Source: Nitratireductor aquibiodomus NL21 = JCM 21793 (GTDB lineage: Bacteria; Pseudomonadota; Alphaproteobacteria; Rhizobiales; Rhizobiaceae). Taken from it: 64,000 nucleotides of DNA. Made by a program: the position numbers and the translations under genes. Below, piece by piece: positions 19,663 to 28,761 of the stretch (position 1 is its first letter; each line of letters begins with the position of its first letter). The stretch spans positions 1 through 64,000 of the forward strand of contig NZ_BAMP01000008.1 of assembly GCF_000615975.1 (NCBI RefSeq), written 5' to 3'. The notes beneath the pieces are model-generated. The model was not told where the DNA came from. It saw nothing but the letters and a program-made list of their open reading frames with translations, and made no database searches.

Positions 19663-20583
19663 ATGGAAGAGACAATGATACTCCCCTTCGAGGTGAAACT
19701 GGCCGCCGGCGCGAGCCTGGTGGAGAACACCCTGCGCGATCTGCTCGATGCCCGTCCGCTTGAGGGTGAGCTTTATCGGCCCGAACGGCTGCTCAGGGCC
19801 ATGCGCCACGGCGTGCTGAACGGCGGCAAGCGTCTCCGCCCCTTCCTCGTTCTTGAAACAGCCGCGCTTTTCGATACGAGCGACGACGTGGCGGCGCTGC
19901 GCGTGGCGGCAGCGCTGGAATGCGTGCATTGCTACTCCCTCGTCCATGACGACCTGCCGGCGATGGATGATGACGATCTGCGGCGGGGCCAGCCGACCGT
20001 GCATCGCGCATTTGACGAAGCCGCGGCGATCCTTGCTGGCGACAGCCTGTTGACCTACGCATTCGACATTGTGAGCGCCCCCGAGACGCCCTTGCCAGCA
20101 GAAGCGCGGCTCGCGCTCGTCAACCGGCTTGCCCGCGCTTCCGGTATCGGCGGCATGGCGGGTGGGCAGGCGCTGGACCTGGCCGCGGAAGGCTCGAGGC
20201 TCAGTGAAGAAGAAATACTTCGCCTTCAGGCCATGAAGACGGGAGCCCTGATTCGCTACGCCTGCGAGGCCGGCGGCGTGATCGGAGGCGCACAACCGGC
20301 AGATATAGAACGTCTCGGTGAATTCGGCGCAGCCATCGGACTGGCCTTCCAGTTGGCCGACGATCTTCTGGACCTCACATCCAGCAGCGAGACAATGGGC
20401 AAAGCGACCGGCAAAGACGCCGCTGCCGGCAAGGCGACACTGGCAGGCCTGCACGGCGTCGACTGGACGCGCCGTCAGCTGAATGGGCTTGTCGCCCAGG
20501 CAGAGGATATTCTGGAGCCATTCGGCGAGCGCGCCGAAACCCTGCGGCAGACCGCGCGATTTGTGGCCGACCGGCAGAAATAA
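19663..20583 (+). CDS. ispA: Polyprenyl synthetase, farnesyl diphosphate synthase type
   Basis: 306 residues from ATG 19663 (ATG 19675 is possible). All-alpha prenyltransferase. The substrate-binding site has GGKRLRPFL, the first Asp-rich motif [14 protein letters not shown] with the bacterial farnesyl-type insertion and the preceding HCYSLVH, GGQ in [16 protein letters not shown], and the second Asp-rich motif DDLLD. It condenses isopentenyl diphosphate with allylic diphosphates to farnesyl diphosphate, feeding quinone, undecaprenyl and hopanoid synthesis. ispG, an earlier enzyme of the same pathway, lies 4 kb downstream. Confidence 0.94.
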   Translation: MEETMILPFEVKLAAGASLVENTLRDLLDARPLEGELYRPERLLRAMRHGVLNGGKRLRPFLVLETAALFDTSDDVAALRVAAALECVHCYSLVHDDLPAMDDDDLRRGQPTVHRAFDEAAAILAGDSLLTYAFDIVSAPETPLPAEARLALVNRLARASGIGGMAGGQALDLAAEGSRLSEEEILRLQAMKTGALIRYACEAGGVIGGAQPADIERLGEFGAAIGLAFQLADDLLDLTSSSETMGKATGKDAAAGKATLAGLHGVDWTRRQLNGLVAQAEDILEPFGERAETLRQTARFVADRQK

Positions 20584-20714
20584 CCCGACCGCACCGCATC
20601 TTTATCTTCTGACCGGAAAAAGTGAGCTTCGCCTTGCTTCTCTGCGCGGCGTATTTCATTTCGCTGCGCTGCCTTCGATCTTGGAAGGCCATGTAAAAAC
20701 AAATTCTTTTAGCG

Positions 20715-20729
20715 TTAATCGGGCATTAA
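20715..20729 (+). promoter_or_regulatory. CtrA binding box upstream of the hybrid histidine kinase
   Basis: TTAA (20715-20718), seven bases, TTAA (20726-20729): an exact TTAA-N7-TTAA, the full CtrA consensus of alphaproteobacteria. It is 48 bases before the kinase start, in promoter position, which suggests cell-cycle control of that gene. Confidence 0.6.
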
Positions 20730-20776
20730 TCCGGATATTCAATTCTTACGGGGATGGGGATGTCTTGGGAAGAGTA

Positions 20777-23236
20777 ATGCCTACCGTGGGTACACAGCAG
20801 TATATGCGCGGGCGCCTGTTCGTGCTTCTGATTGGATTCGTGGTCGCGGTTGCCATGGGAACGGGGTTCCTGCTTTGGCAGACACAGGTCACCAAGAACC
20901 AGGTGCGCTTCGGTGCGTTCATCAGCCATATGGCCGATGCCACCAACGACGTGATTCACAATGCGCTGCGACTGGAGCAGGCCGAGCTCCTCTCAAACGG
21001 CGGCGCAGCCGAGACCGAAGCGAGCCACAGCGAACTTGAGATGGCTCTGGCCAGATTGAAGGACGCCTATCAGGCGCTCGAATTCGCCATCAGCGGGCAA
21101 ATAACCACGCTGGAAAGCCAGCGCCTCAGCAACCTTCAGGTCGGCGGAAACGCTGGCGCACCGGTTCCGCAAACCACCCCGACCGCTACCGACATCACCG
21201 GCCATGCCGTCCCGGCTTCGGTGCGGCGTATCTGGCTTGGCCAGAATGGGGAACCGGCGCTCCGCAGCCAGATCCGCGACATCATCTCGCTCGCCAACAG
21301 GCTGGAGGTGTTCACCGACTATGAGAACGCCACGGCACGTCGCGTTTTCAAACAACTGCAGACACTGGCCAACACGCAGGTGCGCCCGGAGCTTAAACGC
21401 ATCTCCGATCTGCTCAATGCGGGGATGATCGAAAGCCATGGCACCCTCCAGTGGGGTCTCTTCGGCGTTGCCGGGGCCATGGTTGGCGCAAGCCTCCTGC
21501 TTGCGCTTCGCATCTTTGAGCCAATGATCCGCCGCATTTCCAAAGCGCACCAGGAGCTACACAGCGCTAACATTTCGCTCGCCGCCGAGAAGATAAAAGC
21601 GCAATCCGCCGACCGCACGAAATCGGAGTTCCTGGCCAATATGAGCCACGAGATCCGCACGCCGATGAATGGCGTCATGGGCATGGCGGAACTGCTCGCC
21701 CGCACCAATCTCGACCAGCGTCAGGCGATGTTCGTCGACGTGATCGTCAAGTCCGGCACCGCTCTTCTGACGATCATCAACGACATTCTCGATTTCTCCA
21801 AAATCGATGCCGGTCAGCTCAAACTGGACGAGGCGCCCTTCCGGATCAGGGAAGCGATTGAGGATGTGGCAGCTCTCGTCTCCTCCCGCGTGGCCGAAAA
21901 GAATCTGGAACTCATCGTTCGGGTCGACCCGGAGCTCTCCGCGTCTTTCATCGGCGATGTCGGGCGTTTCAGGCAGATCGCCACGAACCTCGTCGGCAAT
22001 GCCGTAAAATTCACCGAACGGGGGCACGTACTGATCGACGTTTCGGGGAAAACCAAAGGCAACACTGCACAGGTTACGGTTCGTGTAGAAGACACCGGCA
22101 TCGGCATCCCGCCGGACAAGCTGGAAGCGGTTTTCGACAAGTTCGCACAGGTCGACTCCTCATCCACCCGCCGTCACGAAGGAACGGGTCTCGGGCTCGC
22201 CATCGCCGTGAAGCTCGCCGAACTGATGGGTGGTTCGATTGAAGCAACAAGCGAGGTCGGAAAAGGCTCGACCTTCGTTTTCACCCTGCCGTTCGCCATC
22301 GACACGGCAAACGCGACACAGGTGACAGCACCCGTCGACGTTTCCGGGGCCCGTGTTTTCGTGATCGACGACAATGCGATCAACCGCGAGATCCTTCTGG
22401 AACAGCTGAACAGCTGGGGGTTCGAGTGCGCAGCCGCGGAAAGTGGTGCCGTTGGCCTTGCCTTCCTTCAGCGCTCTGCCCAGCTCGACGCCCGCGTGGA
22501 CTGCGTGATCCTCGATTACCAGATGCCCGACATGAACGGCGCCGACGTCGCCAAGAAGATCAAGACCGATCCGGCACTCGCTGGCATCCCGCTTGTCCTC
22601 CTGACATCGGTCGATCAGACCGACACCGCGCGTCTCGTCAGCGAATGTGGCATCGCCGCCCATCTCAACAAGCCGACGCGCTCATCCATGCTTCTCGAAA
22701 CACTCGTCTCCGTGATGCAGGTAAGCCGAGCCCTCCCGGACCAGCCGCAGGGCGATGCCCCTGCGCCGGCGAAGCCAATCCAGATTCACGCCTCGACACC
22801 GCTCGAGCGCGGTCTCTCGGGGTCGCGCGGCGCCAACGGGCCGCTCGACGTCCTGGTCGCCGAGGACAACGAGGTCAACCAGCTGGTGTTCAGCCAGATT
22901 CTTGATGGAATGGGCTTGAAATACAGAATTGCAGGCAACGGCAAGACGGCAGTGGAGATGCTGCACACGCTGAAACCCCGGCTCGTTCTCATGGACGTTT
23001 CCATGCCGGAAATGAACGGCTTCGAGGCAACGGCCGCGATCCGGGAGCATGAAGCCGCCAGCGGCACGCATACACCGATCATAGGCATCACCGCGCACGC
23101 TCTGAGGGGCGACCGCGAAAAATGCCTGGGCGCGGGCATGGACGATTATCTGCCCAAGCCGATCTCCCCGCAAAAACTCGCCGAAAAGATCACGCACTGG
23201 CGCAACGATCCGGAGCAGCTTACCGCAAGCGCCTGA
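20777..23236 (+). CDS. Hybrid sensor histidine kinase with two receiver domains
   Basis: 819 residues from ATG 20777; the frame is open upstream to 20483 but overlaps ispA and is not coding there. Transmembrane segments at about 12-33 and 226-248 flank a periplasmic sensor rich in helices. HisKA has phospho-acceptor His291 in [12 protein letters not shown]; the ATPase domain shows [15 protein letters not shown] and GTGLGLAI. Receiver 1 has Asp580 ([11 protein letters not shown]) and receiver 2 has Asp740 ([15 protein letters not shown], then YLPKPI). No phosphotransfer (Hpt) domain is fused, so a separate Hpt protein is expected. The signal is unknown. A CtrA box at 20715-20729 suggests a link to the cell cycle. 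The next gene is convergent and unrelated. Confidence 0.93.
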   Translation: MPTVGTQQYMRGRLFVLLIGFVVAVAMGTGFLLWQTQVTKNQVRFGAFISHMADATNDVIHNALRLEQAELLSNGGAAETEASHSELEMALARLKDAYQALEFAISGQITTLESQRLSNLQVGGNAGAPVPQTTPTATDITGHAVPASVRRIWLGQNGEPALRSQIRDIISLANRLEVFTDYENATARRVFKQLQTLANTQVRPELKRISDLLNAGMIESHGTLQWGLFGVAGAMVGASLLLALRIFEPMIRRISKAHQELHSANISLAAEKIKAQSADRTKSEFLANMSHEIRTPMNGVMGMAELLARTNLDQRQAMFVDVIVKSGTALLTIINDILDFSKIDAGQLKLDEAPFRIREAIEDVAALVSSRVAEKNLELIVRVDPELSASFIGDVGRFRQIATNLVGNAVKFTERGHVLIDVSGKTKGNTAQVTVRVEDTGIGIPPDKLEAVFDKFAQVDSSSTRRHEGTGLGLAIAVKLAELMGGSIEATSEVGKGSTFVFTLPFAIDTANATQVTAPVDVSGARVFVIDDNAINREILLEQLNSWGFECAAAESGAVGLAFLQRSAQLDARVDCVILDYQMPDMNGADVAKKIKTDPALAGIPLVLLTSVDQTDTARLVSECGIAAHLNKPTRSSMLLETLVSVMQVSRALPDQPQGDAPAPAKPIQIHASTPLERGLSGSRGANGPLDVLVAEDNEVNQLVFSQILDGMGLKYRIAGNGKTAVEMLHTLKPRLVLMDVSMPEMNGFEATAAIREHEAASGTHTPIIGITAHALRGDREKCLGAGMDDYLPKPISPQKLAEKITHWRNDPEQLTASA

Positions 23237-23280
23237 GACACACCGGTGACCCCCTGTCCCACCGGCCCCGCCTGCATGCT

Positions 23281-23616
23281 TTAAAGGTTCTCCTGCTCGA
23301 TGCGCCCCGACGCATGGATGCACACAATGTCGAGACGTTCCGATCCGACATTGGCAAAGCTGTGCGGCGTGTCGGCCGGGACGACGACAATATCGCCGGC
23401 ATGTGCCCGCACAGTCTCATCGCCCACTGTGAACTCCGCCTCCCCCGAATGCAGCACCCAGGTTTCCGAATAGGGATGCTTGTGCAGGCCGGTGGCGTGG
23501 CCGGGCGGACTGTTCATGACAAACATCGAAACCTGTCCGCCATAGGGTTCTCCCTCGAACGTCACGGTTCCCTTCGGGCTTGGCTTCTGCTGTGAGCGTC
23601 GGATGATCTCAAACAT
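23281..23616 (-). CDS. Cupin domain protein
   Basis: 111-residue single cupin. Motif 1 is GLHKHPYSETWVLHSGEAEFTV (metal ligands His-His-Glu, here HKHPYSE) and motif 2 is HAGDIVVVPADTPHSFANVG with the second His ligand. Small cupins of this sort bind a metal and act as isomerases, dioxygenases or sensors; the substrate is not evident. It is transcribed divergently from a MarR regulator across two identical operator palindromes, so it is the likely regulated target. Confidence 0.85.
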   Translation of the reverse strand: MFEIIRRSQQKPSPKGTVTFEGEPYGGQVSMFVMNSPPGHATGLHKHPYSETWVLHSGEAEFTVGDETVRAHAGDIVVVPADTPHSFANVGSERLDIVCIHASGRIEQENL

Positions 23617-23669
23617 GGCTGTCTCTCCCTTCCTCCTTGAGCGTCCGCAGGCGATGGCCTGAGAGCAAG

Positions 23670-23714
23670 TATCTTAACGCAAAGATAGTTGCAATATATC
23701 TTTGTGTCAAGATA
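23670..23714. promoter_or_regulatory. Tandem MarR-type operators between the cupin gene and marR
   Basis: Two copies of the palindrome TATCTT-N6-AAGATA, at 23670-23687 and 23697-23714, spaced 27 bases centre to centre, in the 139-base divergent promoter region. Half-sites are identical and the spacers differ, which marks the half-sites as the selected part. Two sites per control region is typical for MarR autoregulation. Confidence 0.8.
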
Positions 23715-23755
23715 TATAGTGAGCCATTCGGAGTCGCAGACGATTGAGGGCCTTC

Positions 23756-24283
23756 ATGAGCATTGAGAAAACCGGCGGGGATCATGTCGATCGCCTGCGC
23801 GCGCAGTGGGCGCGCGAGCTTCCCGATCTGGACACGAGCCCCATGAGCATTCTCGGCCGCATCTACCGGCTTTCAATGCTCGTCCGCCCCGGTATCGAGG
23901 AAACCTTCGCCGCCTTCGATCTTGATCGCGGCGAGTTCGACGTCATCGCCACCCTGCGCCGCGCGGGGCCGCCCTACCGGCTGACGCCAACCGAACTCTA
24001 CAAATCCCTGATGATCACTTCGGGCGGCCTGACACACAGGCTGAAACGCCTTGAAAAGGCCGGCCTGGTCGAGCGTATCCCCTCGCCTGAGGACGGGCGC
24101 AGCATGATCGTCGGTCTGACGGGCACCGGGATAAAGCGTGCGGAAGAGGCCTTCCGGGCAGACATGGAAAGCGAGCTTGCCCTCTTCGCGTCAATGCCAG
24201 CCGCGCGCCGTGAACTTCTGGCGGAGCTGTTGCGCGAGCTCACCGAGAATGTGACGTCAAACCTGGCGGACCGGGAAAACTAA
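23756..24283 (+). CDS. MarR family transcriptional regulator
   Basis: 175 residues from ATG 23756 (TTG 23744 possible). The N-terminal helices (SILGRIYRLSMLVRPGIEETFAAFDL) lead to the winged helix (FDVIATLRRAGPPYRLTPTELYKSLMITSGGLTHRLKRLEKAGLVERIPSPEDGR in family layout; key marks are LTPTELYKSL, SGGLTHRLKRLE and DGRS). The C-terminal helices dimerise. MarR proteins usually repress and are released by small aromatic ligands. Two palindromes just upstream suggest that it controls itself and the divergent cupin gene. Confidence 0.92.
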   Translation: MSIEKTGGDHVDRLRAQWARELPDLDTSPMSILGRIYRLSMLVRPGIEETFAAFDLDRGEFDVIATLRRAGPPYRLTPTELYKSLMITSGGLTHRLKRLEKAGLVERIPSPEDGRSMIVGLTGTGIKRAEEAFRADMESELALFASMPAARRELLAELLRELTENVTSNLADREN

Positions 24284-24286
24284 ACT

Positions 24287-25564
24287 TTATTCCGCCGCCT
24301 CGCGGGGTCCGAAACGCTTTTCGATATAGTCGCCGACCATTTTTTCAAACTCCGCGGCGATGTCCTCGCCCCGCAGCGTCGCGGCCTTCCTGCCGTCGAC
24401 GAAGACCGGCGCAGCCGGAGTTTCGCCCGTGCCAGGCAGCGAAATGCCGATATCGGCATGTTTGGATTCGCCCGGCCCGTTGACGATGCAGCCCATCACC
24501 GCAACCTTGAGGCTTTCCACCCCCGGATACTTCTTGCGCCAGACCGGCATGTTCTTGCGCAGATCGCCTTCGATCTTCTGGGCCAGCTCCTGAAAGACGG
24601 TCGACGTCGTACGGCCGCAACCGGGGCATGCGGCAACCACCGGCAGAAACTGGCGGAAGCCCATGGTCTGCAGAAGCTCCTGTGCCACCTGCACCTCGCG
24701 GGTGCGGTCGCCACCGGGCTCCGGCGTCAGGGAAATGCGGATCGTGTCGCCAATACCCTGCTGCAGCAGGATGCCCATCGCCGCCGACGAGGCAACGATA
24801 CCCTTCGTGCCCATCCCGGCTTCCGTGAGCCCGAGATGCAGCGAATGGTTGGAGCGCCGTGCGAGCTCGGTATAGACCGCGATCAGGTCCTGCACCTGGC
24901 TCACCTTGGCCGACAAGATGATCCGGTCACGGCCGAGGCCGATCTCCTCGGCAAGTTCCGCCGAAAGCAGCGCCGACTGCACGATGGCCTCGCGCGTCAC
25001 CTCCTGCGCCGTCATGGGCGAGCCATTGTTCTGGTTCTCGTCCATCAGACGCGTCAGCAGCTCCTGGTCGAGCGACCCCCAGTTGACGCCGATGCGGACC
25101 GGCTTGTCGTATTTGATCGCCGTCTCGATGATCGCAGCGAACTGGCGGTCCTTCTTGTCCTTGAAGCCGACATTGCCGGGGTTGATGCGATATTTCGCCA
25201 GCGCCTCTGCACAAGCCGGATGATCGGCCAGCAGCTTGTGGCCGATATAGTGGAAATCGCCGACCAGCGGGACGAAAATGCCGACACGCTCCAGCCGCTC
25301 GCGGATACGCGGGACGGCAGCCGCAGCTTCGTCGCGATCAACCGTGATGCGCACCAGCTCGGAGCCCGCACGGTGAAGCGCCGCCACCTGTGCAACCGTG
25401 CGGTCCACATCCGCCGTGTCGGTGTTCGTCATCGACTGGACGACCACGGGCGCATCCCCGCCGACAATAACGTTGCCGACGGCAACACCCACCGCATCAC
25501 GCCGCGGGAATGGCGAAGAGAAATAGCCGCTCACAGATTTGCTGGCCGTGAATGTTCCGGTCAT
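24287..25564 (-). CDS. ispG: 4-hydroxy-3-methylbut-2-en-1-yl diphosphate synthase (IspG/GcpE)
   Basis: 425 residues. It converts methylerythritol cyclodiphosphate to HMBPP with a 4Fe-4S cluster in the non-mevalonate isoprenoid pathway. The N-terminal TIM barrel shows [17 protein letters not shown], the motif YRINPGNVG and [12 protein letters not shown]. The C-terminal cluster domain has ACPGCGRTT and [11 protein letters not shown], with the three Cys ligands and the catalytic Glu. The start ATG 25564 matches the family N-terminus. Convergent with marR and divergent from bdhA. Confidence 0.97.
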   Translation of the reverse strand: MTGTFTASKSVSGYFSSPFPRRDAVGVAVGNVIVGGDAPVVVQSMTNTDTADVDRTVAQVAALHRAGSELVRITVDRDEAAAAVPRIRERLERVGIFVPLVGDFHYIGHKLLADHPACAEALAKYRINPGNVGFKDKKDRQFAAIIETAIKYDKPVRIGVNWGSLDQELLTRLMDENQNNGSPMTAQEVTREAIVQSALLSAELAEEIGLGRDRIILSAKVSQVQDLIAVYTELARRSNHSLHLGLTEAGMGTKGIVASSAAMGILLQQGIGDTIRISLTPEPGGDRTREVQVAQELLQTMGFRQFLPVVAACPGCGRTTSTVFQELAQKIEGDLRKNMPVWRKKYPGVESLKVAVMGCIVNGPGESKHADIGISLPGTGETPAAPVFVDGRKAATLRGEDIAAEFEKMVGDYIEKRFGPREAAE

Positions 25565-25740
25565 GGGGGAACTGTCCCGTTTTCAGCCGTATCGGGCTTG
25601 AGGTGGCCGAGACCGGCCCGAATGTCAATGGCGCAGAAGCGCATTTGCGCAGATCGGCTCGCTTGACAGCGTCTGCATCCGTCGCTTTGCTGCGTTGCAG
25701 CATCACTTCAGTTTCCCCAGCTTCAACGAAGGGCCATGCC

Positions 25741-26538
25741 ATGCAGGACGAACCGGGCAATCACAATCGGACGGCTGTCATCACCGGCTCAACCTCCGGC
25801 ATCGGCCTCGGTGTTGCCGAAGCGCTGGCAGCCAGCGGCTGCAACATCGTGCTGAACTCGTTCACCGACAGCGCCGACGACCACGCTCTCGCAAAGAAGC
25901 TTGCCGATGATCACGGCGTGGAAGCGGCCTACGCGAGCGCCGACATGTCGGACGCGAACGCCTGTCGCGATCTTGTCGAACAGGCCGCAAAGCGCTTCGG
26001 TGGCGTCGATATTCTCGTCAACAACGCCGGCATCCAGCATGTCGCTCCGGTCGAGGAGTTTCCCGTCGAAAAGTGGAACGCCATTCTGGCGATCAATCTT
26101 TCGTCATCCTTCCACACCATCGCCGCTGCGATCCCGCACATGAAGAAGGCCGGCAGCGGTCGCATCGTCAACATAGCGTCGGCGCACGGCTTGCGCGCCT
26201 CGCCCTTCAAATCCGCCTATGTGGCCGCAAAGCATGGCGTCGTGGGCCTGACCAAGACAGTCGCTCTGGAACTGGCTGAGACCGGCATCACCTGCAACGC
26301 TATCTGTCCCGGCTATGTGCTCACGCCTCTGGTGGAAGCGCAGATTCCCGACCAGATGAAAGTGCATGGCATGGATCGTGAGACGGTCGTACGCGAAGTG
26401 ATGCTCGCCAGACAGCCGACCCGCGAATTTGTCACCATTGAGGAACTGGGTGGACTGGTGATCTTCCTGTGCTCCAGCCATGCGGCCCAGATGACCGGCA
26501 CAGCCTTGCCCATGGATGGCGGCTGGACGGCACAGTAG
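25741..26538 (+). CDS. bdhA: 3-hydroxybutyrate dehydrogenase
   Basis: 265-residue short-chain dehydrogenase, start ATG 25741. NAD-binding motif TGSTSGIGLGVAEALA, NNAGIQHVAPVEEFP, catalytic Ser in IASAHGL and Tyr/Lys in YVAAKHG; the C-terminal MDGGW is usual. The motifs NAGIQHVAPVEEFP and AHGLRASPFKSAYVAAKHG are characteristic of D-beta-hydroxybutyrate dehydrogenase, which oxidises hydroxybutyrate released from PHB to acetoacetate. Together with phaA, phaB and phaR this window covers both synthesis and use of the polymer. Convergent with the tetR gene. Confidence 0.93.
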   Translation: MQDEPGNHNRTAVITGSTSGIGLGVAEALAASGCNIVLNSFTDSADDHALAKKLADDHGVEAAYASADMSDANACRDLVEQAAKRFGGVDILVNNAGIQHVAPVEEFPVEKWNAILAINLSSSFHTIAAAIPHMKKAGSGRIVNIASAHGLRASPFKSAYVAAKHGVVGLTKTVALELAETGITCNAICPGYVLTPLVEAQIPDQMKVHGMDRETVVREVMLARQPTREFVTIEELGGLVIFLCSSHAAQMTGTALPMDGGWTAQ

Positions 26539-26575
26539 AGAAATTCCAGGAATGCAAACGTCCCGGATCAAGGCC

Positions 26576-27189
26576 TCAGCCGCGCCCCGCTGCGCCGCGG
26601 CCATGGAAATCTCGAGAATGCGTACTAGCCGTCGCGCGCCTTCTATCGCCGGCTTGCCGCACAGTCCGCGCATGCGCATGCCTTCGAGACCGTCAAGCAG
26701 GATCTCCGCCAGCCCGCGCGCTGAGAGCCCTTGCCCCTCAAGATCGGCATGCGTCCGGGCTGCCTCGTCCGCCACCGCCGCCTCAACGATGGAGGTGAGC
26801 CCGTCACGCCACTCGGCGATGATGTCGGCGGCGATCTTGTTCTCCATATCGAGAATCTCCTGCCCGTGCGCCGACTGGTCGATGGTTTCAATCAGTCCGA
26901 ACAGGGCGCGATCGAGCGCCGTCATCATTCGCTCGCCAAAAGTGCCGTCTTCGGCCAGTCCCTGCCGCGCACCCTCGAGCGACTGCTCGAGAACACACGC
27001 GCCGATGGCGCGAAAAATATCGGCCTTGTTGCGGAACTGAAGGTACAGCGCGGGCCGGGAGACCTCGGCCGAGCGGGCAATGTCGTCCATCGTGGTCCGC
27101 GCGAAGCCATAGGCGAGGAACACCTTCATGGCGCCATCAAGGATACGCTCCCGCTTCGGATCATCGGTACATCTGGCGATCAGATTCAT
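26576..27189 (-). CDS. TetR family repressor (one-base frameshift near the 3' end)
   Basis: About 204 residues after repair. The N-terminal DNA-binding domain reads ILDGAMKVFLAYGFARTTMDDIARSAEVSRPALYLQF, with a helix-turn-helix around residues 30-50 (marks: TTMDDIARSAEV, RPALYLQFRNK). The ligand domain follows. As written the frame does not stop after ISMAAAQRG but continues antisense through bdhA to 26104, which is implausible. One C missing from the run at 26585-26588 would restore a TGA at 26576-26578 and a normal-length protein. Start ATG 27189 (GTG 27198 possible). A perfect operator 25 bases upstream and the RND efflux genes beyond it suggest that it represses the pump and itself. Confidence 0.88.
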
Positions 27190-27501
27190 TGCACGCACTT
27201 TCTTTCAATGACCATTGACAAAATAACGGATTTTGTCAATATGTCCCAACCCTCGCGCAACATGCGCGCAGAGGCCGCCTTTATTCGCCCGCACTCTGGC
27301 TCCAGGCCAACGTTCGTTGATGTCAGGAGCAATAGCCCTTTGGCTTTTGTAAAGCCCGCGCGTGCGATATAGGAGCGTGCTTTTGTCGCAAGATACGGGC
27401 TTCGTGCCCTTGCGCCCAGGCGAATTGAATTCTGCGCGGGCAGTCCCCATATCGGGCCAGTCCTTACTTGACCGGCCGGCTCTATCGCATCGGAAAACGA
27501 C
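27190..27501. other. Divergent control region between tetR and the RND efflux operon
   Basis: About 310 bases. Apart from the TetR-type operator at 27214-27240 I see no gene, no clear second operator and no terminator. Short frames here lack coding character. The efflux promoter should lie in this stretch. Confidence 0.5.
27214..27240. promoter_or_regulatory. TetR-type operator
   Basis: Perfect 11-base inverted repeat ATTGACAAAAT (27214-27224) and ATTTTGTCAAT (27230-27240) with a 5-base spacer, centred 38 bases upstream of the tetR start. Size and spacing suit a TetR dimer. TTGACA within it may also be the minus-35 element of a promoter that the repressor blocks. Confidence 0.82.
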
Positions 27502-28641
27502 ATGCCGAAGATAAGGTTGCATAAACTTGCCGCGATTGCCGTTCTGGTCGCGACAACCGCCTGGATCGCTACGGGGGAATTCTCCTCCGTCGGCAGCGCC
27601 AGCGAGGAAACAGAGACCGTTGCGCAGCGTCCGGAGAACAAGCCTGCGGAAGCGCAGACGGTAACCGTCGCCACGCCGCCGCGCATCGATCATTCACGCA
27701 CCATCCGCGTTTCCGGCAAGACTGCTGCAGACAAGCGCTCCGCCCTGGCCCTGCGTGCCGGTGGCGTCGTTTCAGAACTGCCGGTTTCCAAAGGTGACAA
27801 TATCTCCGCTGGCGACCTGATCCTGAGGCTTGAGACCGAAGGCAAGGAAGCTGCGGTCGAAACCGCGCGCCAGGTCCTGGCACAGCGCGAGGCTGAATCC
27901 GAAGCCGCTGACCGTCTGGCCAAGTCCGGAAATCTGGCACGGCTGCAACTCGACAGCGCTCGTTCTGCATTGGCCACCGCCCGCTCACAGCTTGAAGCGG
28001 CCGAAGCCGACCTTGCACGCATTACGGTTCGCGCACCCTTCGACGGCATCATAGATAAAGTCGACGTGGAGCTCGGTTCCTCCGCCATGCAGGGCCAGGA
28101 AGTCGCCACGCTGATCAAACTCGACCCGGTGATTGCCGTGGGCGAGGTCAGCGAACACGATCTCGGTTCCGTCGATGTCGGCGACGGTGCGGAGGTTCGG
28201 CTTGTCAACGGCTCCAGTGTCAGAGGCGAAGTGCGCTTCGTCAGCCGTGAAGCATCGGAACAGACCCGCACCTTCCGCATCGAAGTGGCGGTACCCAATC
28301 CGGACGGCGACATTCCAGCGGGCATGACCGCGGAGATCAACATCCATGCCGAGCCGGTGGAGGCTGTAGCCCTGCCGCGCTCCGTGGTTACGCTGAACGA
28401 GGACGGTGAACTCGGCGTCCGCGCCGTCGATGACGACAGCAAGGTCGTGTTCTACCCCATCGATCTGGTCGACGACACGCCGCGCGCCCTCTTCCTTGCG
28501 GGTATCCCGGCCGACGCCCGGGTGATCGTTTCCGGGCAGGATCTGGTGACCGAGGGCGATGCGGTGAAGACCGAGGCTGCCGATCAGAAGCTGATACGGG
28601 AACTGGCCGGCGTCCTCGCCTCTGAAATGACCAGCCGCTGA
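27502..28641 (+). CDS. RND efflux system, periplasmic adaptor (membrane fusion) protein
   Basis: 379 residues. An N-terminal signal/anchor (LHKLAAIAVLVATTAWIATG) is followed by an acidic, low-complexity stretch to residue 55, then the lipoyl halves (VSGKTAADKRSALALRAGGVVSELPV and ADLARITVRAPFDGIIDKV, giving the borders only). An alpha-hairpin lies between them (QVLAQREAESEAADRLAKSG), and beta-barrel and membrane-proximal domains complete it. It bridges the inner-membrane pump to an outer-membrane channel. No outer-membrane factor gene is nearby, so a shared TolC-type channel is likely. It is 120 bases upstream of the pump gene and downstream of a TetR operator. Confidence 0.92.
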   Translation: MPKIRLHKLAAIAVLVATTAWIATGEFSSVGSASEETETVAQRPENKPAEAQTVTVATPPRIDHSRTIRVSGKTAADKRSALALRAGGVVSELPVSKGDNISAGDLILRLETEGKEAAVETARQVLAQREAESEAADRLAKSGNLARLQLDSARSALATARSQLEAAEADLARITVRAPFDGIIDKVDVELGSSAMQGQEVATLIKLDPVIAVGEVSEHDLGSVDVGDGAEVRLVNGSSVRGEVRFVSREASEQTRTFRIEVAVPNPDGDIPAGMTAEINIHAEPVEAVALPRSVVTLNEDGELGVRAVDDDSKVVFYPIDLVDDTPRALFLAGIPADARVIVSGQDLVTEGDAVKTEAADQKLIRELAGVLASEMTSR

Positions 28642-28761
28642 GGCAGTCCGCAACGGCGGAACTCGTTTCCGCCCGGGAGGCTGCAAGACAACGAAACAGA
28701 GCGCCTCCGTTATCAGGAGAACGACGGCAGCGCGCTGACGGGACAAGACAGGACCTGCCCG

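Noticed and set aside
26104-26575. Long C-terminal extension of the TetR protein
   Set aside because: It is read antisense through bdhA; restoring one base gives a stop at 26576-26578 and a normal-length repressor.
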